Assembly: GCF_003436425.1 (NCBI RefSeq)
Contig: NZ_QSPK01000017.1
Span: 1 to 38,434 of the forward strand
DNA from: Eubacterium sp. TM05-53
GTDB taxonomy: Bacteria > Bacillota_I > Bacilli_A > Erysipelotrichales > Erysipelotrichaceae
DNA: 38,434 bases
Direction of reading: 5' to 3'
Shown here: positions 1-7,706 of the stretch, piece after piece
Numbering within the stretch: position 1 is the first letter of the stretch
How the letters are laid out: every line of letters begins with the position of its first letter
Program-made: the position numbers and the translations under genes
Notes under the pieces: model-generated
Told to the model about the DNA's origin: nothing
What the model saw: only the letters and a program-made list of their open reading frames with translations
Databases searched by the model: none

Positions 1-65
1 TAATAGAGTTTCCGATTTAGTTTATTTAAGCCATTTTATTTTTCATGCGTAACTACTATTAACTA

Positions 66-74
66 TGTTATAAT
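66..74 (+). promoter_or_regulatory. extended -10 promoter of rqcH
   Basis: TGTTATAAT gives a perfect -10 hexamer with the upstream TG of an extended -10. No good -35 is seen 17 bp upstream, as is usual for this class. Transcription would start near 81, leaving about 19 nt of leader that carries the AAGGAGG ribosome site. The remaining first 65 bases show no gene. Confidence 0.6.
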
Positions 75-99
75 CTTTATCAGACTAAGGAGGTCCACT

Positions 100-1734
100 A
101 TGGCTATTGACGGATTATTTTTATACAATATTCAAGAAAAATTAAACGCATATACCCCATGTAAAATTGGTAAAATACAAAATATCAGCGATGAAGAAAT
201 ATTGATTCATCTACACACACGTAATGAAGGAAACCAAAAGCTTGTCATCAATGTACACTCCAACACAAACCGTGTATATATCGCAAACTTTATTCCCGGC
301 ATTCAACCCGAACCTTCCAACTTTGTGATGGTCTTAAGAAAACAATGCTCGCAAGCCATTGTTGAATCCTTTGAACAAGTAGGCTACGACCGCATTTTAT
401 GTTTACATCTATCTTGTCGCAATGAATTTCAAGATCTTGTAAAATACGATCTAAACATCGAACTTATGGGAAAATACGCCAATATGATCTTAGTTAAAGA
501 TGGCGTCATTGTAGATGCATTAAAACGTATTCCAGTATATGAAAATGCCAAAAGATTCATTCATCCAGGCGCAAAATATGTAGCTCCTGCTCAACCAGAG
601 AAGAAAAATCCATTTGAGATCAAAGATATCGATTTAGATCAAAGTCTTGTCAAACAGATCTATGGCTTTTCACCATTACTTTCAAATGAATTTTTATATC
701 GTATAAACAATAACGAAAAATATATGGATATTTTGAATGAGCTTATTTCTTCAAATACTTTATATATTTATAAAAAGGATTTTCATTGTATTGAACTTAA
801 ACATTTAAATGAACAACCAAAGACCTACACGATCATGGAAGGTTTAAATCATTTATATGAAGAAGACGAACAAAAAAAACGTATCAAAGAACAATATGGC
901 GATATCATTCGTACTGTAGAAAAGGAAAAACAGAAACAAACAAAAAAGCTTCCAAAGCTAGAACAAGCCTTAGAAGATGGTAAAGACTATCATAAATATC
1001 AAGAATATGGAGATTTGATCTTTGCGTATATGTACCAGATTCAAAAAGAAAAGACAATCGTATTGCCTTCTTTTGAAACAAACGAAGATGTAACGATTCC
1101 AATCGATATGCGCTTTGATTTAAAAACCAATGCCAATAAGTACTATCAGAAATATCACAAGATGAAACGTAGTTTAGTGATCTTAGAAGAACAAATTGAA
1201 CAATGTAAAGAAGATATTGAATACTATACACAGCTCGAAGAACAGCTTCAACACTGCAGCGTCTTTGATGCGGGAGAAATACGTGAAGAACTTGTTAAAC
1301 AACGTGTATTGATGCCTAAAAAGGACAATAAGCGCAAAAAGAAGAACAATAAACCAAATGTTCTTCATTTAGTATTTGATGATTGTGAAATCTATGTAGG
1401 TAAAAATAACATTCAAAATAACTATGTGACACACCAAGTCTCACGCAAGAATGACTTATGGTTCCATGTGAAAGACTATCATGGATCTCATGTCCTATTA
1501 AAAAGCGATGACTTTACAGAAACACAAATTCGATTATGCGCTCAACTAGCGGCCTATTATTCTAAAGGTAAAGATTCAAGTTCAGTACCTGTAGATTATT
1601 GTTTAATTTCCCAAATTAAAAAGGTACCAGGATCTAAGATTGGTTTTGTGACCATGAAATCCAATAAAACAATCTATATTGATCCAGATGAAAGCTATTT
1701 ATTAGATATCATTAAAGAACATCAAGTAGAGTAA
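100..1734 (+). CDS. rqcH: RqcH / NFACT-family ribosome quality control protein
   Basis: 544 aa, matching the NFACT family (RqcH/Rqc2, older names FbpA or fibronectin-binding protein). In bacteria RqcH binds obstructed 50S subunits carrying peptidyl-tRNA and recruits tRNA-Ala to add C-terminal Ala tails that mark the peptide for degradation. The N-terminal half (about 1-200) has the NFACT-N pattern. A charged helical region at about 255-440 fits the coiled-coil arms. The C-terminal NFACT-R domain has the DLWFHVKDYHGSHVLL motif near residue 456. The start is set by AAGGAGG seven bases upstream. The gene stands alone, converging on the rnf operon with a shared terminator. The family call is firm; the tailing function is inferred from characterised homologues. 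Confidence 0.93.
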   Translation: MAIDGLFLYNIQEKLNAYTPCKIGKIQNISDEEILIHLHTRNEGNQKLVINVHSNTNRVYIANFIPGIQPEPSNFVMVLRKQCSQAIVESFEQVGYDRILCLHLSCRNEFQDLVKYDLNIELMGKYANMILVKDGVIVDALKRIPVYENAKRFIHPGAKYVAPAQPEKKNPFEIKDIDLDQSLVKQIYGFSPLLSNEFLYRINNNEKYMDILNELISSNTLYIYKKDFHCIELKHLNEQPKTYTIMEGLNHLYEEDEQKKRIKEQYGDIIRTVEKEKQKQTKKLPKLEQALEDGKDYHKYQEYGDLIFAYMYQIQKEKTIVLPSFETNEDVTIPIDMRFDLKTNANKYYQKYHKMKRSLVILEEQIEQCKEDIEYYTQLEEQLQHCSVFDAGEIREELVKQRVLMPKKDNKRKKKNNKPNVLHLVFDDCEIYVGKNNIQNNYVTHQVSRKNDLWFHVKDYHGSHVLLKSDDFTETQIRLCAQLAAYYSKGKDSSSVPVDYCLISQIKKVPGSKIGFVTMKSNKTIYIDPDESYLLDIIKEHQVE

Positions 1735-1736
1735 AA

Positions 1737-1762
1737 GACGGAATTTCAATTTCCGCCTTTTT
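1737..1762. terminator. bidirectional terminator between rqcH and rnfB
   Basis: GACGGAA and TTCCGCC pair, with one mismatch, around a 7-nt loop, followed by five T on the plus strand. Read on the minus strand the same hairpin is followed by CTTTTA. It lies between the rqcH stop and the end of the convergent rnf operon and can serve both. Confidence 0.75.
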
Positions 1763-1766
1763 CATT

Positions 1767-2075
1767 TTATCCTTTTACTTCGATAGTAGAACCATCAGGT
1801 CCTGGTGTATTTTTCAAGTAATCAATGATTTCTTGACGCTTATCAGCTTTACAAGGTTTACATGCGATATGATCCATATCTTTTGAAACCAAAGCTTCAG
1901 CCATACCACTACATCCAGGGAATCCACAACCACCACAGTTATATCCAGGTAGTAATGATGTTACTTTCTCTACACGTACATCTGCTTCTACTTTTAAATA
2001 TTTATCGGCAACACCTAGACCTAAGCCAAGTACTGCACCAAGTACAAGCATCATAATTACGGCTACGATTACCAT
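1767..2075 (-). CDS. rnfB: RnfB, reduced form: membrane anchor plus one Fe-S domain, no ferredoxin domain
   Basis: 102 aa. Residues 2-23 form a membrane anchor. Residues 41-75 carry the RnfB/Fdx-type cluster motif: LLPGYNCGGCGFPGC has Cys47, Cys50 and Cys55, then Cys72, the C-x2-C-x4-C-x16-C spacing of the RnfB [4Fe-4S] domain; Cys75 is extra. Usual RnfB proteins continue with at least two ferredoxin-like [4Fe-4S] motifs and reach about 180-330 aa. Here the protein ends at TIEVKG, and the operon terminator and rqcH stop follow at once, so no frameshifted remainder is hidden downstream. GAAGGGAG precedes the ATG. It is the last gene of the rnf operon, in the place rnfB occupies in clostridial operons. 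How the complex takes electrons from ferredoxin without that domain is unclear. Confidence 0.85.
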   Translation of the reverse strand: MVIVAVIMMLVLGAVLGLGLGVADKYLKVEADVRVEKVTSLLPGYNCGGCGFPGCSGMAEALVSKDMDHIACKPCKADKRQEIIDYLKNTPGPDGSTIEVKG

Positions 2076-2077
2076 AT

Positions 2078-2260
2078 TTATTCTCCCTTCACTTGATTGT
2101 GAGCCGGATTGTTTGTGCAGGCATAATCCTTACATCCGTCACAATCCGCTTTTAAATCTTCACACCCTTCTGGTTTGGGTGTTTTTTTATTCATTAAATA
2201 CAAAACAATATAGATAGCGACTAAAGCGCCAAAAAATAATATTGCGTATAAATACTTCAT
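2078..2260 (-). CDS. small Cys-rich single-pass membrane protein within the rnf operon
   Basis: 60 aa, not recognised as a named family. Residues 4-23 are a hydrophobic membrane helix. The tail is acidic and carries Cys33, Cys40, Cys43 and Cys48 (C-x6-C-x2-C-x4-C), enough to hold an Fe-S cluster or another metal. I chose the ATG at 2260 because it overlaps the rnfA stop as TAATG, a translational-coupling arrangement; an upstream in-frame ATG at 2281 lies inside rnfA. The stop lies three bases before the rnfB ATG and contains its ribosome site. Its position between rnfA and a shortened rnfB suggests a role in electron transfer by Rnf. The shape resembles the small FeoB-associated Cys-rich membrane proteins, but I cannot show relatedness. 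The function is inference. Confidence 0.7.
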   Translation of the reverse strand: MKYLYAILFFGALVAIYIVLYLMNKKTPKPEGCEDLKADCDGCKDYACTNNPAHNQVKGE

Positions 2261-2835
2261 TATACAATTCCTGTAAAGCAAGAGAATGCCATAGCCATGA
2301 TGGCAGCCACAATCAAGGCGATTGGATTACCAACGAAGGCATTTGGAACTTCACTTTGTTCTAGTCTTTCACGAATTGTAGAGAAAATGAATAATACAAG
2401 GGCAAATCCTAATGGAGTACCGATTGAGTATACTAACATTTGTGCAAAGTTATAACTATTAGAAATATTTACTAAACATACATTCAAAACAACACAGTTT
2501 GTCGTGATCAATGGTAAGTAAACACCTAATGATTTATAAAGTGCAGGACTTGTCTTTTTAATGAACATTTCTGTTAATTGAACTAAAGAAGCGATGACCA
2601 AGATAAATGTAATCAAATCCATAAATTCAAGTTGTAAAGGTACAAGTACTAAATAATAAAGTGCATATGTAACAAGTGCTGCAACAACGATAACGAAGAC
2701 AACGGCAACACCCATACCGATTGCTGAGCTTTTCTTTTTAGAAACACCCATGAATGGGCACATACCTAAGAATTGAGTTAAGATAACGTTGTTAACTAAA
2801 ACACTCGTTACTAAAAGTGCCATTAATTCACCCAT
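2260..2835 (-). CDS. rnfA: Rnf complex integral membrane subunit RnfA
   Basis: 191 aa, the normal RnfA length, with about six membrane helices. LGMCPFMGVS (Cys26) and TTNCVVLNVC (Cys114, Cys120) hold the conserved cysteines that, together with those of RnfE, bind a membrane-embedded iron-sulfur centre in Rnf and NQR complexes. It is a homologue of RnfE and pairs with it in inverted topology. The start two bases after the rnfE stop has GAGGA upstream, inside the end of rnfE. The 3' end overlaps the following small ORF by one base. It is a core subunit of the ferredoxin:NAD oxidoreductase that pumps Na+ or H+; the ion cannot be told from this sequence. Confidence 0.95.
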   Translation of the reverse strand: MGELMALLVTSVLVNNVILTQFLGMCPFMGVSKKKSSAIGMGVAVVFVIVVAALVTYALYYLVLVPLQLEFMDLITFILVIASLVQLTEMFIKKTSPALYKSLGVYLPLITTNCVVLNVCLVNISNSYNFAQMLVYSIGTPLGFALVLFIFSTIRERLEQSEVPNAFVGNPIALIVAAIMAMAFSCFTGIV

Positions 2836-2836
2836 C

Positions 2837-3496
2837 TTACTTTTCCTCCTTCGCTGCAGCTTCTTCTTTTGCTGTTACATGTTGTTTATAAGCACCAACA
2901 GCAGCGGCTAAAACCGCAAATGTAATGAAGGCTCCAACACTAGATCCAAAGATGCTTACTGTGAAATCTTCGGGAATAATGTGTAAGTTTAACCAAACTT
3001 GAGCTTCGTTAAATGGGTTTACCACTTTGATTCCACCTGTTGAAATCAATTCACGAATAAATGACATCGCTAGTACTGCTAGAGTATATCCTAAACCCAT
3101 TCCTAAACCATCTAAAGCTGAATCTAAAACGCCGTTTTTACTTGCGAAAGCTTCTGCACGACCCAAGATGATACAGTTAACTACAATCAACGGAATGAAT
3201 ACACCTAAGCTTGTATTTAAACTTGGCGCATAGGCTTGAATCAACATTTGAATGATTTTTACCAATGTGGCGATGATGACAATATAAACGGGAATACGAA
3301 TTTCATCTGGCGTAATTTTACGAACACATGAAATAATCACGTTGGACATGATCAATACGATGATAACACTAACACCCATACCAATCGCATTGTTTACCGT
3401 TGTAGTAATGGCTAGTGTTGAACAAATTCCTAAGAATAATGAGAATACTGGGTTATCTTTAATTAAACCCGCTTTAAAGTTTTCAAAACGATTCAT
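2837..3496 (-). CDS. rnfE: Rnf complex integral membrane subunit RnfE
   Basis: 219 aa. The RnfE/NqrD pattern is clear: LGICSTLAITTTVNNAIGMG near residue 23 with Cys25, and VVNCIILGRAEAFASKNG near residue 106 with Cys108. There are about six membrane helices. The C-terminus is a Lys/Glu/Ala-rich cytoplasmic tail. AAGGAGGTTATCTAG directly precedes the ATG. It partners RnfA around the membrane iron-sulfur centre. The order D-G-E-A is that of clostridial rnf operons. Confidence 0.95.
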   Translation of the reverse strand: MNRFENFKAGLIKDNPVFSLFLGICSTLAITTTVNNAIGMGVSVIIVLIMSNVIISCVRKITPDEIRIPVYIVIIATLVKIIQMLIQAYAPSLNTSLGVFIPLIVVNCIILGRAEAFASKNGVLDSALDGLGMGLGYTLAVLAMSFIRELISTGGIKVVNPFNEAQVWLNLHIIPEDFTVSIFGSSVGAFITFAVLAAAVGAYKQHVTAKEEAAAKEEK

Positions 3497-3509
3497 CTAG
3501 ATAACCTCC

Positions 3510-4019
3510 TTACTTTAATTTATCGACAAGTTTTGCCGCTTCATGAATACCATTAACAACAGGTCCAGAAGAAACAGTGGCACCAGAAATTGTATCCAAT
3601 TCACCAGTCGCATCTTTTCCTTCCAAAGACTTCTTAAATGGAGCTTCAGTTACTTTAGAACCTAAGCCCTTTGTATCACCATTGCTGATGGCATTGTATT
3701 TATCGATTTTCTTTGAGTCTTTGTCAATAGAAACTAAGAATACAGTTCCTTCTTTATATCCACTTACACTCATATTGAAGATATACACATTTTTGTATTC
3801 ATAAACCTTTTGAACAGTTTTAGAATCCAATGTTGCATCCACCAATTTAAAATCATCAGCACTAGCATCTGGATACATAGCCATCAAAGATTCTTTTTCT
3901 TGTCTTTCGTTATTTTCTGCAATAACGGGAGCCGTCATTTGATTCGCAAATGCCAAAGCACCACCGGCAACAGCACTAACGATGGCCAAGAATAAACCTA
4001 AATGTACGATCTTGTTCAT
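3510..4019 (-). CDS. rnfG: Rnf complex FMN-binding subunit RnfG
   Basis: 169 aa. One N-terminal membrane anchor (about residues 5-25) is followed by an extracytoplasmic FMN-binding domain. DTISGAT at 142-148 matches the Dxx(S/T)GAT site that ApbE flavinylates, so Thr148 is the expected covalent FMN position. The ATG overlaps the rnfD stop as ATGA and has GGAGGT upstream. The protein is at the short end for RnfG but complete. The divergent apbE supplies the transferase. Confidence 0.93.
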   Translation of the reverse strand: MNKIVHLGLFLAIVSAVAGGALAFANQMTAPVIAENNERQEKESLMAMYPDASADDFKLVDATLDSKTVQKVYEYKNVYIFNMSVSGYKEGTVFLVSIDKDSKKIDKYNAISNGDTKGLGSKVTEAPFKKSLEGKDATGELDTISGATVSSGPVVNGIHEAAKLVDKLK

Positions 4020-5158
4020 AGCGTTACCTCCACTGTTTCAACAACAGCTGCAGTTTCAGGAACAGTATCTACCTTTTGAATGGAGCTAGCTGCATAGAAG
4101 CTAATAGCCAAACCAATCAAGGCTAAACATGCACATACGATTCTTGATTTTTTAACCAATTCCAATTGTTTTCCATCGAAACAAGATTCGATCCAAGGTG
4201 TAAACATATTCATCAATAAGATGGAATATAAACATCCTTCTGGAAGATTCGCTTTTAAACGAACTAATGTTGTTAAAATTGCAGCTCCCATCGCAAATAC
4301 AACACGACCACTTGCACTTGTTGGACTTGTGACTGGGTCTGTCAACATAAATACAGCTCCAAAAATAACACCACCAGTTAATAGGTGTAATAATGGATAC
4401 CAAATAACAGCTGGAATTCCGTGGTATGAATCAATGCCTGTAATCGCAGCTACAACCGCAGTTAATACAAAGATTGTTCCTAAATATACAACTGGAACTC
4501 TCCAGTCAATAATTTGACGAATGGCAAGTACAACACCAATGATCAAAATCAAGATTGAGAATGTTTCACCAATAGATCCAGGATATGTTCCTAGTGCAAG
4601 ACCTGCATATCCTCCATATTGAGATAAGAATGAATCCAATACAGCGGCATTGCTTGGTAACCAATGGTAAGTGCTCGCAATCACTGTAGTTGGTGTTGCT
4701 TGTGTGATTAGACCAACACTAACGCCTGTAAATGCTTGTAAAATCACAGCACGACCTACAGCTGCAGGGTTGAAGATATTTTGTCCAAAACCACCAAATA
4801 ATAATTTTGCAAGTACAATTGCGAATACTGTCGCAATAATAACTGCATAACAAGACATATTAACAGGTACCATCAAAGTTAAAATGATAGCTGTTACCCA
4901 TCCAAATGAGCTCTTTAAGAAAGTTTTAACATCTTTCTTCATAATCTTTGCGAAGATGGATTCGCAAACGAATGTAGTAATTAAAGAACAAGCTAATAAA
5001 AGAACACAATGTAAAGCAGCACTAGCACCCCATGCAGATGCATAGTAAATTACGGCTGCTACAAACACAACAAGTAAACTTAAAGATAATTCTTTCATGA
5101 TACGTTGTGTTGACAAGTTATTCTTAATGCTTGGACTTACATGAAAAGTAAATTTCAT
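4016..5158 (-). CDS. rnfD: Rnf complex membrane subunit RnfD
   Basis: 380 aa with eight to ten hydrophobic segments. The conserved GGFGQNIFNPAAVGRA stretch near residue 122 and the TDPVTSPTS motif near 271 are typical of RnfD/NqrB. By position the threonine in ITQATPTT (Thr155) corresponds to the covalent FMN site of the family, although the preceding acidic residue of the ApbE consensus is not obvious here. GGGAGGATTCAA precedes the ATG, and the gene overlaps rnfG by four bases. RnfD carries flavin within the membrane and takes part in the electron path to the ion-pumping step. Confidence 0.94.
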   Translation of the reverse strand: MKFTFHVSPSIKNNLSTQRIMKELSLSLLVVFVAAVIYYASAWGASAALHCVLLLACSLITTFVCESIFAKIMKKDVKTFLKSSFGWVTAIILTLMVPVNMSCYAVIIATVFAIVLAKLLFGGFGQNIFNPAAVGRAVILQAFTGVSVGLITQATPTTVIASTYHWLPSNAAVLDSFLSQYGGYAGLALGTYPGSIGETFSILILIIGVVLAIRQIIDWRVPVVYLGTIFVLTAVVAAITGIDSYHGIPAVIWYPLLHLLTGGVIFGAVFMLTDPVTSPTSASGRVVFAMGAAILTTLVRLKANLPEGCLYSILLMNMFTPWIESCFDGKQLELVKKSRIVCACLALIGLAISFYAASSIQKVDTVPETAAVVETVEVTL

Positions 5159-5169
5159 TTGAATCCTCC

Positions 5170-6462
5170 CTACTTTTTCTTAAGCATAACAATACGTTTT
5201 GCCTTACGAACATTTTCAGTTACATCGATATGAGATGGACAAATATAAGTACACATTCCACATTCGATACAACTCATAACGCCACGTTTTGACATTTCGT
5301 CAACGTCATTGGCTTTCAATGCAGCTGTAATTCTTACTGGCTGTAAACCACTTGGACAATGATCACTACATTTACCACAACGTAAACATGCGATCGCATC
5401 ATCGTTTGCAGCTGGTAATACAGTTAATGCATTCATAGCACGATCAACGACAAACATATCATTGACAATAGTTTTACCCATCATAGGTCCACCAGAAATC
5501 AAGCGGACAGTATCTTGTGTATATCCTCCACAAGCTTCGATGATTTCACTAACAGGCATACCCACAGGTACACATACGTTGTGAGGATCTTTTACACATT
5601 CACCACTCACTGTTAGATTCTTTTGTGTGATGGCTTCGCCTTTTTCAAAAGCTTTCGCAATAGCGATGGCACTTGAAGCGTTTCCGATGATAGCTCCAGC
5701 TTCAGCAGGAAGTCCTCCATATTCTTTATGTAATACTTCACGTACTAAAACACGTTCCCATCCCATTGGGTACACATCAGGGACTGGACGAACCTCAACA
5801 CCTGCTGCATCATTTAATGCAGACTTCACTTTTTCAATTAAATCTGGGTGAGATTCTTTAATACAAATGTAAACCGTTTTGGCTTCAGCCATCTTTTTCA
5901 TGATTTTTGCACCAGTAACTAAATCTTGCGCATCATCCATGACAGATTGGTAATCGGCTGTGATGTATGGTTCACACTCTACGGCGTTGATCAAAACATA
6001 ATCAACTCCATCTGGTTTCATATATTTAACATAGGTTGGGAAACCAGCTCCACCTAAACCAACAATACCTGCATTCTTTACAAAATCAACACACTCTTCA
6101 CGAGTAGCACTTTGCCAGTCTAATGGTGTAAAAGATTGAACTTTCGTTTGTTTAAAATCGCATTCAATCACCATGTGATTTTGTGGACGCAAAGAATTGT
6201 GCATACGCTTAACAATTCCTTTGTAAGTTCCAGAAACACTTGAATAAATTGGCACATAAAAACCTGACTTTGTTTCAGCCAGTTTTGTTCCAACTGATAC
6301 AGTATCTCCCTCTTCAACAAGAATATCAAAGTCTAAAGTACGTCCTGCAACTAAAGGAATATAGACTTCCTTTTTAGGCATAAGATGTAATAATTCAGAC
6401 TTTTCTGTCAATTCTTTTTTACCAGGGATATGCTGTCTCATTGGTCCTAAAAATAGTGACAT
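5170..6462 (-). CDS. rnfC: Rnf complex NADH-binding subunit RnfC
   Basis: 430 aa. GLGGAGFPTYVK is the FMN/NAD-binding motif shared with complex I 51-kDa subunits, followed by a SLBB-like region. The C-terminal part has two [4Fe-4S] motifs, CLRCGKCSDHCP and CIECGMCTYICP. I place the start at 6462 and not at the in-frame ATG at 6480, because the latter is itself part of the ribosome site (ATGGGAGGTAGGA). It is the first gene of a C-D-G-E-A-x-B operon with its own promoter. With rnfB reduced, RnfC holds the only ferredoxin-type double cluster encoded here. Confidence 0.95.
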   Translation of the reverse strand: MSLFLGPMRQHIPGKKELTEKSELLHLMPKKEVYIPLVAGRTLDFDILVEEGDTVSVGTKLAETKSGFYVPIYSSVSGTYKGIVKRMHNSLRPQNHMVIECDFKQTKVQSFTPLDWQSATREECVDFVKNAGIVGLGGAGFPTYVKYMKPDGVDYVLINAVECEPYITADYQSVMDDAQDLVTGAKIMKKMAEAKTVYICIKESHPDLIEKVKSALNDAAGVEVRPVPDVYPMGWERVLVREVLHKEYGGLPAEAGAIIGNASSAIAIAKAFEKGEAITQKNLTVSGECVKDPHNVCVPVGMPVSEIIEACGGYTQDTVRLISGGPMMGKTIVNDMFVVDRAMNALTVLPAANDDAIACLRCGKCSDHCPSGLQPVRITAALKANDVDEMSKRGVMSCIECGMCTYICPSHIDVTENVRKAKRIVMLKKK

Positions 6463-6492
6463 ATAAATCCTACCTCCCATTTATACTTTTTA

Positions 6493-6521
6493 ATCATAGG
6501 CCTTTTTTTTCACAAGTTCAA
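6493..6521 (-). promoter_or_regulatory. promoter of the rnf operon
   Basis: On the minus strand TTGAAC (6516-6521) lies 17 bp before TATGAT (6493-6498). The predicted start is near 6486, leaving a leader of about 24 nt that carries GGGAGG for rnfC. It is divergent from the apbE promoter, about 70 bp away. Confidence 0.7.
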
Positions 6522-6563
6522 GAATTTTTTGACAATTTCCCATAATTTAGGTAAGTACTTACA

Positions 6564-6592
6564 TTTACATTAAATTAATATCATCATATAAT
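6564..6592 (+). promoter_or_regulatory. apbE promoter placing the transcript start at the ATG
   Basis: TTTACA (6564-6569), a 17-bp spacer and TATAAT (6587-6592) form a near-consensus sigma-A promoter. Exactly six bases separate the -10 from the ATG at 6599, so transcription should begin at or next to the start codon. No ribosome site is present, indicating a leaderless mRNA. Confidence 0.75.
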
Positions 6593-6598
6593 ACTTTT

Positions 6599-7684
6599 AT
6601 GCAAAAAAATAAATCCATTTTATCATGGCTGGTTATATCCATATGCTTTCTAATCTTTATAAGTTCCGTTGTATTCTTTGTTCAAAATAAAGACAATAAA
6701 ACAACAGAAAACCTAAATGTTACCCTTACAGATGTCGGGTTTGATACGCCAATCACCCTGAATTGTTCGTGTTCTCAAACGGATTTTGCCAGGTATACAA
6801 AGATTGTAAGAAAGACATTTAAAGAAAACAATAAAAGATTCGATCAATACCATGCCTATAAAAATATGAATAACCTATATACACTCAATCATGAAGCCTA
6901 TGACCATCCGATTCAAATGGATGCAACCTTTATTGATTGTTTAAAGCTTGCTATGCAGATGCAATCTGAAAACTCACAATTTGACATCAGTCAAGGTGCC
7001 CTTTTAAATCTATGGCATGATGCTAGAGAGAATACACAAGTTCCACCAAGTAATGACAAGATTCAAGAGGCTTTAAAACATATTGATCTAGACAATATTC
7101 AAATATCTGGTAATGAAGTATCCTATTTAGATCCAGAACTATCCATTGATCTAGGTGCCATTGCCAAAGGATACACAGCTCAAATTGCCAAAGAGAAACT
7201 AAATAAAGCCGGTCTTACAAACGGATATATCAATGCCGGGGGTAATGTTGTCTTACTGGGTGAAAAAGAAGATGGCTCAAACTGGAAGATTGGTATTCAA
7301 TCGCCAGATTCAAGTGATGCATTGGTTCAATATTCAACAAAAAAAGCCACTTGTTTAGTCACAAGTGGAGATTACCAAAGATATTTTACATATAAGAATA
7401 AAAAATATTCCCATATTATTGATCCACAAACAGGTTATCCGGCAAACTACGTTCGAAGTGTAACCGTCATCACAAAAGATTCAGGCAAGGCTGATGCCTT
7501 AAGTACAACACTATTCTGTATGAGTGTAGAAGATGGAAAAAAATATCTATCCACCCTTGATTATGATGTACAAGCGATATGGATCGTAGATAAAGATACA
7601 GATATTAAATCCGATTTTGAAACGAAAGATTATAAAATTATTACTACACCTAAAATTAAAAATAGAGTAACTCTTGTTGATTAG
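6599..7684 (+). CDS. apbE: FAD:protein FMN transferase ApbE
   Basis: 361 aa. ApbE attaches FMN from FAD to a threonine in target proteins and here probably matures RnfG and RnfD of the divergent operon. Residues 8-27 are a membrane anchor/signal; there is no clear lipobox. Family motifs are visible: FDTPI near 49, IDLGAIAKGYTAQ near 180, SGDYQRYF, HIIDPQTGYPANYVRS, and KADALSTTLF. The mRNA appears leaderless (see promoter). The 3' end forms one arm of a bidirectional terminator. The length and motifs fit a complete enzyme. Confidence 0.95.
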   Translation: MQKNKSILSWLVISICFLIFISSVVFFVQNKDNKTTENLNVTLTDVGFDTPITLNCSCSQTDFARYTKIVRKTFKENNKRFDQYHAYKNMNNLYTLNHEAYDHPIQMDATFIDCLKLAMQMQSENSQFDISQGALLNLWHDARENTQVPPSNDKIQEALKHIDLDNIQISGNEVSYLDPELSIDLGAIAKGYTAQIAKEKLNKAGLTNGYINAGGNVVLLGEKEDGSNWKIGIQSPDSSDALVQYSTKKATCLVTSGDYQRYFTYKNKKYSHIIDPQTGYPANYVRSVTVITKDSGKADALSTTLFCMSVEDGKKYLSTLDYDVQAIWIVDKDTDIKSDFETKDYKIITTPKIKNRVTLVD

Positions 7685-7697
7685 AGTTACTCTTTTT
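7664..7697. terminator. bidirectional terminator shared by apbE and ileS
   Basis: AGAGTAACTCT (7664-7674) and AGAGTTACTCT (7683-7693) form a perfect 11-bp stem with an 8-nt loop. A T-run follows on the plus strand, and TATTTTTAATTTT follows on the minus strand. The 5' arm lies in the last codons of apbE. Confidence 0.88.
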
Positions 7698-7706
7698 ATT
7701 TACATA

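Noticed and set aside
905..1368. minus-strand open frames within rqcH
   Set aside because: They are shadows of the AT-rich coding sequence, with no ribosome sites or recognisable domains.
5170..6480. rnfC starting at the ATG at 6480
   Set aside because: That ATG is part of the GGGAGG ribosome site and would leave a leader of only about six bases; the ATG at 6462 is properly spaced.
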